Assembly (NCBI GenBank): GCA_946563605.1
Contig: CAMNVW010000080.1
Span: 1 to 6,430 of the forward strand
Reading direction: 5' to 3'
Length of the DNA stretch: 6,430 nucleotides
From: an uncultured Clostridia bacterium
GTDB taxonomy: Bacteria; Bacillota; Clostridia; Oscillospirales; Ruminococcaceae
Positions within the stretch are counted from its first letter, which is position 1, and each line of letters starts with the position of its first letter. The notes under the pieces were generated by a model. That model did no database searches and was not told where the DNA came from. It saw nothing but the letters and a program-made list of their open reading frames with translations. Shown piece after piece: positions 1 to 6,017 of the stretch. The position numbers and the translations under genes are program-made.

Positions 1-77
1 GCCAATCGCACGCCTGCCGCCGTTTTACCCGAGGCGGTCGGTCCTGCCACCACAACCAATGGTATCTTCTGTTCCAT
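1..77 (-). CDS. miaA: tRNA dimethylallyltransferase MiaA, N-terminal fragment (cut by window edge)
   Basis: Only the first 25 codons and two bases of the next are present; the gene continues beyond position 1. The peptide begins MEQKIPLVVVAG and runs into the P-loop GPTASGKT at residues 12-19, the form of Walker A typical of MiaA. MiaA transfers a dimethylallyl group from DMAPP to N6 of A37 in tRNAs that read codons starting with U, giving i6A37; the P-loop fold belongs to the same superfamily as P-loop kinases. The ATG at 77 was chosen because an AAGAGGGTGA ribosome binding site (86-95) lies 8 bases upstream; an in-frame GTG at 89 overlaps that site and is less likely. It begins 49 bases after the mutL stop with no terminator between, so it is probably co-transcribed with mutL. 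The main alternative, another P-loop NTPase, is unlikely given the exact motif and the mutL neighbour. Confidence 0.9.
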   Translation of the reverse strand, partial: MEQKIPLVVVAGPTASGKTAAGVRL

Positions 78-85
78 CTGATCTG

Positions 86-95
86 TCACCCTCTT
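86..95 (-). promoter_or_regulatory. Ribosome binding site of miaA
   Basis: On the minus strand this reads AAGAGGGTGA, close to the anti-16S consensus AAGGAGGTGA. It lies 8 bases before the ATG at 77 and decides that start over the in-frame GTG at 89, which sits inside the site. Confidence 0.7.
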
Positions 96-126
96 CCAAT
101 TTGATTCTATCATGTCTTTTTTTGTT

Positions 127-2352
127 CTATCCCAATCTTCCGAACATCCGTTCCAAATCCCGTTTGGAAAAAATCTTTGCAACCGGACGTCCGTGCGGAC
201 AATATTTTGCATCCTCATCCATCTGCAAAAGCTGTACGATTTCCCACAGCTCCGGCATAGTGTTTTTATCATTTGCACGCACTGCGCTTTTGCACGCCAC
301 CGAATGAAGAAGTTCATCCAATGCCTGCGGCGTCAAGTCCTTCTTGTTCTGCGACAGGTCGTGCGCTGTCTTTTCCACGATTTCTCTAATCTGTGCTCCC
401 GACAGCAGAACCGGCACCTCTCTCACGATCAAATCGCCGTCGCCAAAATCCTCGACCAAAAATCCTGCCTGTTCAAACAGCTCCAGATTTTGAGCGATCC
501 CCTGATAATCCTCTCGGCTTAGATGCACCATCACCGGTTCGAGCAGAAGCTGACGGTCGTCTGTATATTTTCGTTTTCGCAGACGGTTAAAGATAATCCG
601 CTCATGTGCGGCGTGTTTGTCAATCAGAATCATCTGATTTTCGCCCTCCACCACAAGATAGGTTCCCAAAACCTCGCCAATCAGCTTCAGCTGCGGCTGC
701 GGTTTCGATATTTCCCGCGGGAAATCCGCTTCTTTTTCCATTTCCTGCTTGGTTTGGAACGTCTGTTCCGGTTTTATTTCCGAAACGCAAATTTCCGCGT
801 CTTGTGCCGGATTCTGCGATTTTGTTTCACGCGAATTTTCTTGCTGCAGCATGGGTTTTGTCTGATCCTGTATTGTTTTACATGGAACATTGTCCTCAGC
901 TTGCAGACAATTTGGCTGTGCATTTTGTTCTGTCTCGGTTTCTTCTTCCTTTGGAAATCTTGGTTCGTCAATCAAAATGATTGGATGCTCCTGCTCCCAT
1001 TTCGCGACCTCCGGTTTGTGGTCATGAAATTCAAACCGAATATCTTCAAGCGCGTCAAGGTCAAACTTTGGGGGCTTTGGCTTTTCCGGTTGTTTCGGAG
1101 GCTCCTTTTTGGTGCCGGAAGGCTGTTCCCACAAATTCTGCTTTTGTATCGATTGCTTTGGCTGTTGCTGCACCGGTTTCTTCGATGCCGTTCCTTCCAT
1201 CATCTGCCGGTATTCCTGTGCGCTCATCCTTTGTGGCACGTTTTGTTTGGGCGGTGTCAGCAGCTGCTCAAAATCAGTCTGCTCCACCTGCGGTCTGCGC
1301 TGCAAATCAAAGACGGTCATCGGTTTTTTCGCGGTCTGTGCGGTTTTGGGCAGCGGTGTATAATCCTCTTTTAACAGAGCGTTTTTGACTGCATAATACA
1401 CCGCGTCGAATACCGGACGTTCATTGGTAAAGCGCACCTCAATTTTTGCCGGATGCACGTTGATATCCGTTTCGGTAAAAGGAATCGTAAGATTGAGCAC
1501 ACACGCCGGAAATTTTCCCACCATGATCGAATGTTTGTACGCTTCCTCCAGCGCCGTTCTCGCCGTTACACTCTTTACATATCGGGCGTTCACAAAAAAG
1601 TTCTGCATCGTGCGATTAGAACGGCTTGCAGCTGGCAGGGAAATGTATCCGTCCACCTGAATCTGTCCCTGCTGATAGTGAACCGGCACAAGTCCTTTGG
1701 TAAATTCTTTTCCATACACCGCATGGATGGCGGACAGCAGTTTTCCGTCTCCTGGCGTGTGCATCTTCGTCTGACCCTCGCGGATAAACTGAAACGATAT
1801 TTCTGGATGCGACAGTGCGATGCGCTCCACGACACCCGCTACTGAATTTCCCTCCTGCACATCCTTCTTTAGAAATTTCATCCTTGCCGGCGTGTTGTAA
1901 AACAGGTCGGCTACCTTGACGGTCGTGCCTGTCGGACAGCCTGCCGGAGTCAGTTCTCCTGGTTGTGCACCCTCGCCGCGGTAACACACGCCTTCGTTTG
2001 AACCCTGTTTTCTTGTCAGCACCTCAATGCGCGCCACTGCATGAATGGACGCCATCGCTTCCCCTCGGAAACCTAAGGTGGAGATTCTGGTCAAGTCCTC
2101 CTGATTTCTGACCTTGCTGGTCGCATGGCGCAAAAACATCATCGGCACGTCGTCCGGCTCAATGCCGCAGCCGTCGTCGCTGACACGAATCAGCGTCACG
2201 CCGCCATGCCGGATTTCCACCGTAATTTTGGACGCGCCTGCATCTATGGCATTTTCCACCAATTCCTTCACCACCGACGACGGTCGTTCGACTACCTCGC
2301 CGGCGGCGATCAACTGGGAAACCTCTTCGTCCAGAAGTTTAATCACACCCAT
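127..2352 (-). CDS. mutL: DNA mismatch repair protein MutL (endonuclease type), 741 aa
   Basis: MutL couples mismatch recognition by MutS to strand removal. The N-terminal GHKL ATPase domain (about 1-330) shows E30 and N34 in ELVENAIDAGA, DDGCGI (59-64), RHATSK (75-80), LGFRGEA (93-99), the GTTV...NTPAR block (142-157) and NVHPAK with K303. A polar linker rich in Q, K, E and P covers about 333-550. The C-terminal domain (about 552-741) carries the endonuclease motif DKHAAHE (578-584), QLLLEP (601-606; resembles the sliding-clamp binding site of Bacillus MutL), ACKSAVRA (686-693) and CPHGRP (718-723). So it is a nicking MutL of the Bacillus/PMS2 kind, not the E. coli kind. At 741 residues it is over 100 longer than B. 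subtilis MutL, all in the linker. The motif D-Q-H-A-X2-E-X4-E is altered here: Q is K579 and the last E is N589. The ATG at 2352 has AAAGGAG 9 bases upstream. It follows the XRE gene by 36 bases. Confidence 0.98.
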   Translation of the reverse strand: MGVIKLLDEEVSQLIAAGEVVERPSSVVKELVENAIDAGASKITVEIRHGGVTLIRVSDDGCGIEPDDVPMMFLRHATSKVRNQEDLTRISTLGFRGEAMASIHAVARIEVLTRKQGSNEGVCYRGEGAQPGELTPAGCPTGTTVKVADLFYNTPARMKFLKKDVQEGNSVAGVVERIALSHPEISFQFIREGQTKMHTPGDGKLLSAIHAVYGKEFTKGLVPVHYQQGQIQVDGYISLPAASRSNRTMQNFFVNARYVKSVTARTALEEAYKHSIMVGKFPACVLNLTIPFTETDINVHPAKIEVRFTNERPVFDAVYYAVKNALLKEDYTPLPKTAQTAKKPMTVFDLQRRPQVEQTDFEQLLTPPKQNVPQRMSAQEYRQMMEGTASKKPVQQQPKQSIQKQNLWEQPSGTKKEPPKQPEKPKPPKFDLDALEDIRFEFHDHKPEVAKWEQEHPIILIDEPRFPKEEETETEQNAQPNCLQAEDNVPCKTIQDQTKPMLQQENSRETKSQNPAQDAEICVSEIKPEQTFQTKQEMEKEADFPREISKPQPQLKLIGEVLGTYLVVEGENQMILIDKHAAHERIIFNRLRKRKYTDDRQLLLEPVMVHLSREDYQGIAQNLELFEQAGFLVEDFGDGDLIVREVPVLLSGAQIREIVEKTAHDLSQNKKDLTPQALDELLHSVACKSAVRANDKNTMPELWEIVQLLQMDEDAKYCPHGRPVAKIFSKRDLERMFGRLG

Positions 2353-2361
2353 TCCTGTCAG

Positions 2362-2368
2362 CTCCTTT
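2362..2368 (-). promoter_or_regulatory. Ribosome binding site of mutL
   Basis: AAAGGAG on the minus strand, 9 bases before the mutL ATG. It lies in the 36-base gap after the XRE gene, so mutL has its own strong initiation site and does not depend on overlap with the gene before it. Confidence 0.75.
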
Positions 2369-2388
2369 CTTTTCTTTCAAATTGCTTA

Positions 2389-2613
2389 TCAGCCGCGGTT
2401 TACCTGGCGCACATCGGTCCTGCCCATCAGATAATCCAGCGAAACGTCAAAGAAATCCGCAATATCCACCATCGTGATTGCGTGCGGATAAAGCTTGCCT
2501 TCCTCATAATCCTGAATCATCCGCGGCATACATCCCAGCTGGGAAGCAAGTTCTTCCCTTGTGTATCCTTTTTCGTTGCGCAATTCATAGATTCTGTCCG
2601 CAAAAAATACCAT
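2389..2613 (-). CDS. Small XRE-family helix-turn-helix protein, 74 aa
   Basis: The protein is essentially one Cro/C1-type DNA-binding domain. Helix 1 (about 3-15, ADRIYELRNEKG) is followed by the HTH proper: helix 2 about 18-26 (TREELASQL), the turn, and recognition helix about 29-37 (MPRMIQDYE). Then comes the family ending VDIADFFDVSLDYLMGRTD (49-67) and a seven-residue tail. No ligand or catalytic domain is present, and no membrane segment. The turn and recognition helix start (GCMPRMIQDYE) departs from the more usual 'GVS..TIS.YE', so its target site cannot be guessed. The start ATG at 2613 has AGAGGG 7 bases upstream; the stop is a tandem TGA-TAA. It lies 43 bases after mutS and 36 before mutL on the same strand, so it is most likely an operon member, perhaps a regulator of this operon or of another locus. 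The family call is firm; the function is unknown. Confidence 0.9.
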   Translation of the reverse strand: MVFFADRIYELRNEKGYTREELASQLGCMPRMIQDYEEGKLYPHAITMVDIADFFDVSLDYLMGRTDVRQVNRG

Positions 2614-2620
2614 TCAAAAG

Positions 2621-2626
2621 CCCTCT
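2621..2626 (-). promoter_or_regulatory. Ribosome binding site of the XRE gene
   Basis: AGAGGG on the minus strand, 7 bases before the ATG at 2613. Weaker than the AGGAG sites of mutS and mutL but well placed; it supports the start chosen. Confidence 0.6.
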
Positions 2627-2656
2627 TTCTGCTGTGCAAGCATCTTGACGTCTGCA

Positions 2657-5302
2657 TTAAATCCTTGCTTTGAGCTCCGACAGCAATACAAGCGCCTGCA
2701 CCGGTGTAATCTTTTCAATATCAATTTCCTTCAGCCGTCTGACAAGCTCGGAATCCTGCGGCTGTTCCAGTGTCTGCACCATGAACACTGGTTCTTCCTT
2801 CCGCTTTGCTTTTTTCCCCTTTGACGCTGACAGATTGCCGGATTCCAATTGTTTTAAAATCTGCTGTGCGCGCACAATGATTTCCTCTGGAATACCCGCC
2901 AGACGGGAAACATCAATGCCGTAGCTGTCATCGGTGCCGCCGCGCACGATGCGCCGCAGGAAAAAAATGTCGTTGCCGTTTTTCTTGACGGCAATATTAT
3001 AGTTTTTAATATTGGAAAAGGATTGTTCCAACTCGGTCAGTTCATGGTAATGGGTCGCAAACAGCGTTTTTGCACCCAGCTTTTTGCGGTTTGCAATATG
3101 CTCAATCACCGCTCTTGCGATGCTCATTCCATCGAAGGTGGAGGTTCCTCTGCCGATTTCATCCAAAATCAGCAGGCTGTTTTCGGTAGCACTGGTCAAT
3201 ATCTGAGCCACCTCGCTCATCTCCACCATAAAGGTCGATTGACCGGAGGCAAGGTCGTCCGACGCGCCCACACGGGTGTAAATTCCGTCCACGACGCCGA
3301 TTTGCGCTGCTTTTGCCGGAACATAAGAACCAATCTGCGCCATCAGAACGATCAGCGCCGTCTGCCGCATATAGGTGGATTTACCCGCCATATTCGGTCC
3401 GGTGATAATTGCAATTTGGTTTTCACCTTTGTCGAGCAGCACATCGTTTGCCACAAACAGCGTATCACTGAGCATTTTTTCTACCACCGGATGCCTGCCG
3501 TCCTGAATATGTATCCTGCCGGAGAGGTCAACATCGGGATGGCAGTAGTTTTGTTCGATCGCAACCCTCGCAAAGCTCGCGTACAGGTCAAGCCATGCAA
3601 TCGCACTTGCCGTAGCTTGAACGCGATGACCCTGCTGTGCCACCTGTGCCCGCACTTCATCGAACATTCTGTTTTCCATCACAAGGATTTTTTCTTTCGC
3701 TCCCAGTATGGTCTGTTCAAGCTCTTTTAATTCCTGTGTGATATACCGCTCGCTGCCTGTCAGGGTCTGCTTGCGAATGTATTCCGGCGGAACCATCGAC
3801 AAAAATGACTTCGTGACTTCAATGTAATATCCGAACACATTATTAAAGCCAATCTTCAGATTCTTGATTCCTGTCCGTTCTCTTTCCTTCGCTTCAATTG
3901 AGGCAAGCACGCCCTTGGTGTTGTGGACAAGCTCCCGCAGGGAATCCAGCTCTTGGTCGTAGCCTTTCCGAATAACGCCTCCGTCTTTTAACAAAGAGGG
4001 CGGGTCTTCGTCAATCGCAGTGTCGATGAGCGCGCAAATATCCTCCAACGGGTCAATTTGTTCCAGCAGCTTTTGCAGATAGACCGATTTCACGCTGCCA
4101 ACTGCTTCTTTCAGCTTTGGCAGGCGCTTTGCCGTAGCCTGCAGCGAACGCATCTCCCTTGGTGACGCCGAACCATACACGATGCGCGTCATCAAACGCT
4201 CCAAATCGAAAATATCCTGCAAAATATCCACAATATTTTCTAAGCGGATGCTGTCCTCCTTGAGCTCGCCCACCGCGTTCAATCGCTTATTGATGCTGGT
4301 CGGATTGAGCAGCGGCTTTTCAATCACCGAACGGATCAAACGCTTGCCCATCGGCGTTTTTGTTTTGTCCAGCGCCCAAAGAAGCGTTCCTTTCTTTTCG
4401 CCGCTGCGCAGGGTCTTTGTCAGTTCCAGATTTCGTCTTGCGGTCAAATCGAGGGTCATATACTGTTCGTCGCTGTAAATCTCCAGATGGTTTAAGCTCT
4501 CCAAACCATGTCTTTGGGTCTGGGTCAAATACTGGATCATTGCACCCAGCGCATAGATAATCGGCGACGCACCCTCCAGATTGAGCTGCTTGATGTTGTT
4601 GCTTGTAAACTGCTGCTCCGTCATTTTATAGCAGATGTCCCACGCAAAGTAGCTGTCATCCAGCACTTCGCCCTTGATGTGGAATTTCTCGTTCAGGAAA
4701 TTTTGTATCTGCTGACATTCTCCTGCGCTTGCATTGAGCAGTACCTCTGCCGGAGAGTATCTACCCAATTCGTTGAGCACACGCTTTTGCCAATCCGAAT
4801 CAATTTGCAGCGCAGATACCTCGCCGGTGGAAACATCCGAGAAGGTCAAGCCAAACCGTTCAGACTGCGGTTCTTTATACACAAAGCAGATGTAGTTGTT
4901 TGAACCGGCATCCAGCATATCGCTTTCCAGCACCGTTCCTGGCGTTACAACGCGGATGATTTCCCGTTTCACCAGACCTTTTGCGGTGGCAGGGTCCTCC
5001 ATCTGCTCGCAGATAGCGACCTTGTAGCCTTTTTTGACCAGTTTTGCAATGTAGCTGTCACTGCTGTGATACGGGATGCCGCACATCGGCGCACGTTCGG
5101 GAAGTCCACATTCCTTGCCTGTCAGGGTCAGTTCCAATTCACGGGAGGCAATGAGTGCATCGTCAAAAAACAGCTCATAAAAATCGCCCAGCCGAAAGAA
5201 GAGCAGCTGCTCGACATATCGTTCCTTTACGCTCCAATACTGGCGCATCATCGGTGAAAGCTTGGTAACATCCACCGGTTTGCTTGAGATTTTTCTTTCC
5301 AT
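2657..5302 (-). CDS. mutS: DNA mismatch repair protein MutS, 881 aa
   Basis: MutS dimers bind base mismatches and small loops and, on exchanging ADP for ATP, recruit MutL. The N-terminal mismatch-binding domain has the intercalating Phe-X-Glu motif as F41-Y42-E43 within GDFYELFFDDA. The connector, lever and clamp domains follow. The ATPase domain has Walker A GPNMAGKST (635-643, K641), the signature DDLASGQSTFMVEMSE (682-697), Walker B LLILDE (710-715, D714-E715), and the THYHE histidine loop (H751, H753). The dimer helix-turn-helix SYGIDVSRLAGIPEE is at 793-807, followed by a lysine-rich stretch and the usual C-terminal end. All key residues are present and the length is normal for bacterial MutS1. 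The open frame could reach upstream to a TTG at 5401, but the ATG at 5302 has AAAGGAG 6 bases before it and gives the family's usual N-terminus, so the extra 33 codons are judged untranslated. It is separated from ricA-like by 176 bases and from the XRE gene by 43. Confidence 0.98.
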   Translation of the reverse strand: MERKISSKPVDVTKLSPMMRQYWSVKERYVEQLLFFRLGDFYELFFDDALIASRELELTLTGKECGLPERAPMCGIPYHSSDSYIAKLVKKGYKVAICEQMEDPATAKGLVKREIIRVVTPGTVLESDMLDAGSNNYICFVYKEPQSERFGLTFSDVSTGEVSALQIDSDWQKRVLNELGRYSPAEVLLNASAGECQQIQNFLNEKFHIKGEVLDDSYFAWDICYKMTEQQFTSNNIKQLNLEGASPIIYALGAMIQYLTQTQRHGLESLNHLEIYSDEQYMTLDLTARRNLELTKTLRSGEKKGTLLWALDKTKTPMGKRLIRSVIEKPLLNPTSINKRLNAVGELKEDSIRLENIVDILQDIFDLERLMTRIVYGSASPREMRSLQATAKRLPKLKEAVGSVKSVYLQKLLEQIDPLEDICALIDTAIDEDPPSLLKDGGVIRKGYDQELDSLRELVHNTKGVLASIEAKERERTGIKNLKIGFNNVFGYYIEVTKSFLSMVPPEYIRKQTLTGSERYITQELKELEQTILGAKEKILVMENRMFDEVRAQVAQQGHRVQATASAIAWLDLYASFARVAIEQNYCHPDVDLSGRIHIQDGRHPVVEKMLSDTLFVANDVLLDKGENQIAIITGPNMAGKSTYMRQTALIVLMAQIGSYVPAKAAQIGVVDGIYTRVGASDDLASGQSTFMVEMSEVAQILTSATENSLLILDEIGRGTSTFDGMSIARAVIEHIANRKKLGAKTLFATHYHELTELEQSFSNIKNYNIAVKKNGNDIFFLRRIVRGGTDDSYGIDVSRLAGIPEEIIVRAQQILKQLESGNLSASKGKKAKRKEEPVFMVQTLEQPQDSELVRRLKEIDIEKITPVQALVLLSELKARI

Positions 5303-5308
5303 TTTAGT

Positions 5309-5315
5309 CTCCTTT
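5309..5315 (-). promoter_or_regulatory. Ribosome binding site that fixes the mutS start
   Basis: AAAGGAG on the minus strand, 6 bases before the ATG at 5302. It decides between this start and the longer open frame reaching back to a TTG at 5401, which lacks a comparable site and would add 33 residues not expected in MutS. Confidence 0.8.
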
Positions 5316-5427
5316 CTGTGCGGCATAGAATACAGTTGCATCTTATGCAGGATGTTCTGGACAAGGCAGGAATTTCCTTCCCTGTACAGAGCCGCCTGCA
5401 AATATATCTCTCTTTGTGGGATAGAAG

Positions 5428-5460
5428 GTCAGCCAGCATCCCCACGGGACGCTGGCTGAC
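5428..5460 (-). terminator. Long stem-loop between ricA-like and mutS; weak terminator, attenuator or processing hairpin
   Basis: The outer arms GTCAGCCAGC and GCTGGCTGAC are perfect inverted repeats. Inside them pairing continues through one G-U, one T-A and three C-G pairs around a 3-base loop (GTG on the minus strand). The 15-pair stem is unbroken only when transcribed from the minus strand; on plus-strand RNA the same position is an A-C mismatch. This agrees with transcription from the minus strand. It begins 18 bases after the ricA-like stop. The bases after the stem (CTTCTATCCC) are only partly T-rich, so it is not a classic intrinsic terminator. It may be a leaky terminator lowering mutS transcription, or an mRNA-stabilising or cleavage structure. 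The structure is seen; the role is inferred. Confidence 0.55.
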
Positions 5461-5478
5461 AAAACCAATCCTTAGCAA

Positions 5479-5883
5479 TTAGTGACAGCCACCGCAGCTG
5501 CCGCAGTTGCCGCCGCAGCCCTCGTGCATTTCGATGGTGTCTGGGTTCTCGCCATTGACAGAACCGTAAAGGATCTCAGTAATGAAGTTCATCATGCCGT
5601 CAACCTCAACCTTAGCAGCGTTGAATTCTGCCATGTTTGGGTTTGCCATTACTTCCTGATATACTTCTTTGAGCTCTTTATCGAGTTTGTTGAGCTTTTC
5701 AGGGTCTTTGTTTTCCTGTGCCATCTCGGTGGTCAGCTCGGAACGTTTCATATTGAAATCTACAATCAGCTTCTGCAGGCTTTCATCTGCATCGTTTGCT
5801 CTTTTCGCAGCGTCGATTCTTTTGTATCTCTCGTCCTGCTGAATTGCTTTTCCCAGTTCTCTTGCGAGTGCGATAATGTCCAT
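5479..5883 (-). CDS. YlbF/YmcA-family protein (RicA-like) with four-cysteine C-terminal tail, 134 aa
   Basis: The protein begins MDIIALARELGKAIQQDERY, the usual opening of the Com_YlbF family, and is a largely helical, charged protein with a long amphipathic middle (about 25-90). In B. subtilis YlbF, YmcA and YaaT (RicF, RicA, RicT) form a complex that carries iron-sulfur clusters and works with RNase Y in mRNA maturation, affecting biofilm, competence and sporulation. Position between miaB and mutS matches ymcA (ricA), so I infer that orthology; within the family, ylbF-like cannot be excluded. The last 15 residues are Gly-rich with C123, C127, C130 and C133 (CX3CX2CX2C) and a final His, a plausible metal or Fe-S site. 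The start at 5883 is set by GGAGG 7 bases upstream; an upstream in-frame start at 5925 would add 14 residues that do not resemble the family. No catalytic motif or membrane segment is seen. Confidence 0.88.
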   Translation of the reverse strand: MDIIALARELGKAIQQDERYKRIDAAKRANDADESLQKLIVDFNMKRSELTTEMAQENKDPEKLNKLDKELKEVYQEVMANPNMAEFNAAKVEVDGMMNFITEILYGSVNGENPDTIEMHEGCGGNCGSCGGCH

Positions 5884-5890
5884 GATAATT

Positions 5891-5895
5891 CCTCC
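5891..5895 (-). promoter_or_regulatory. Ribosome binding site that fixes the ricA-like start
   Basis: GGAGG on the minus strand, 7 bases before the ATG at 5883. The in-frame start at 5925 lies upstream of this site, so the site excludes the 14-residue extension. Confidence 0.8.
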
Positions 5896-5924
5896 AAATG
5901 ATTTATTCTTTTGATCTATTGTCA

Positions 5925-6002
5925 CCTTTCAAATGCAAACGCCTTTGAATTTCAAAAGCGCAACTGCCTTTGAATTTCAAAAGCGCTAACGCATTTGAAA
6001 GG
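5925..6002. repeat. Small palindromic repeat array in the miaB - ricA-like gap
   Basis: Two identical 21-base copies of GCCTTTGAATTTCAAAAGCGC (split here as GCCTTTGAAT plus TTCAAAAGCGC) lie at 5941-5961 and 5966-5986, with a period of 25. Each is itself nearly palindromic around TTTGAA-T-TTCAAA. Degenerate half units flank them: CCTTTCAAATGC at 5925-5936 and its exact reverse complement GCATTTGAAAGG at 5991-6002. In minus-strand RNA the C/A mismatch of each copy becomes a G-U pair, so each copy folds as CGCUUUUGAA/UUCAAAGGCG or nearly so. Neighbouring halves can also pair with each other, giving alternative folds. The array takes up more than half of the 134-base gap. Its function is unknown; no T-run follows it on the minus strand. 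Confidence 0.8.
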
Positions 6003-6017
6003 GAAAACAATGCTTTT

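Noticed and set aside
523..1374. A 283-codon open frame on the plus strand, opposite mutL
   Set aside because: It lies wholly antisense to the MutL linker and C-terminal domain. Its translation is rich in Phe, Leu, Arg and Cys, the expected mirror of a Gln/Lys/Glu-rich reading frame, and it has no recognisable domain.
2389..2613. XRE gene as an antitoxin or phage repressor in a mobile element
   Set aside because: There is no partner toxin gene, integrase or flanking repeat; the neighbours are intact mutS and mutL on the same strand with ordinary gaps.
3023..3730. A 235-codon open frame on the plus strand, opposite mutS
   Set aside because: It is antisense to the conserved MutS ATPase domain, whose codons fully explain the sequence. 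The translation is His/Cys/Arg-rich with no family resemblance.
5402..5432. Possible promoter upstream of mutS (CTGACC, then GATATA or TATATT, minus strand)
   Set aside because: The better -10 match (TATATT) needs a 20-base spacer and the 18-base option matches only 3 of 6. The -35-like hexamer is also part of the hairpin arm. Not strong enough to list.
5900..5932. Possible promoter before ricA-like (TTGAAA, then AATAAA, minus strand)
   Set aside because: The spacing is about 19 bases, the -10 match is only 4 of 6, and the start point would fall nearly on the ribosome binding site. The -35-like hexamer is part of the repeat array.
5925..6002. CRISPR array
   Set aside because: Only two full copies, a 4-base gap between them, palindromic units and no unique spacers or cas genes. 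The layout does not fit CRISPR.
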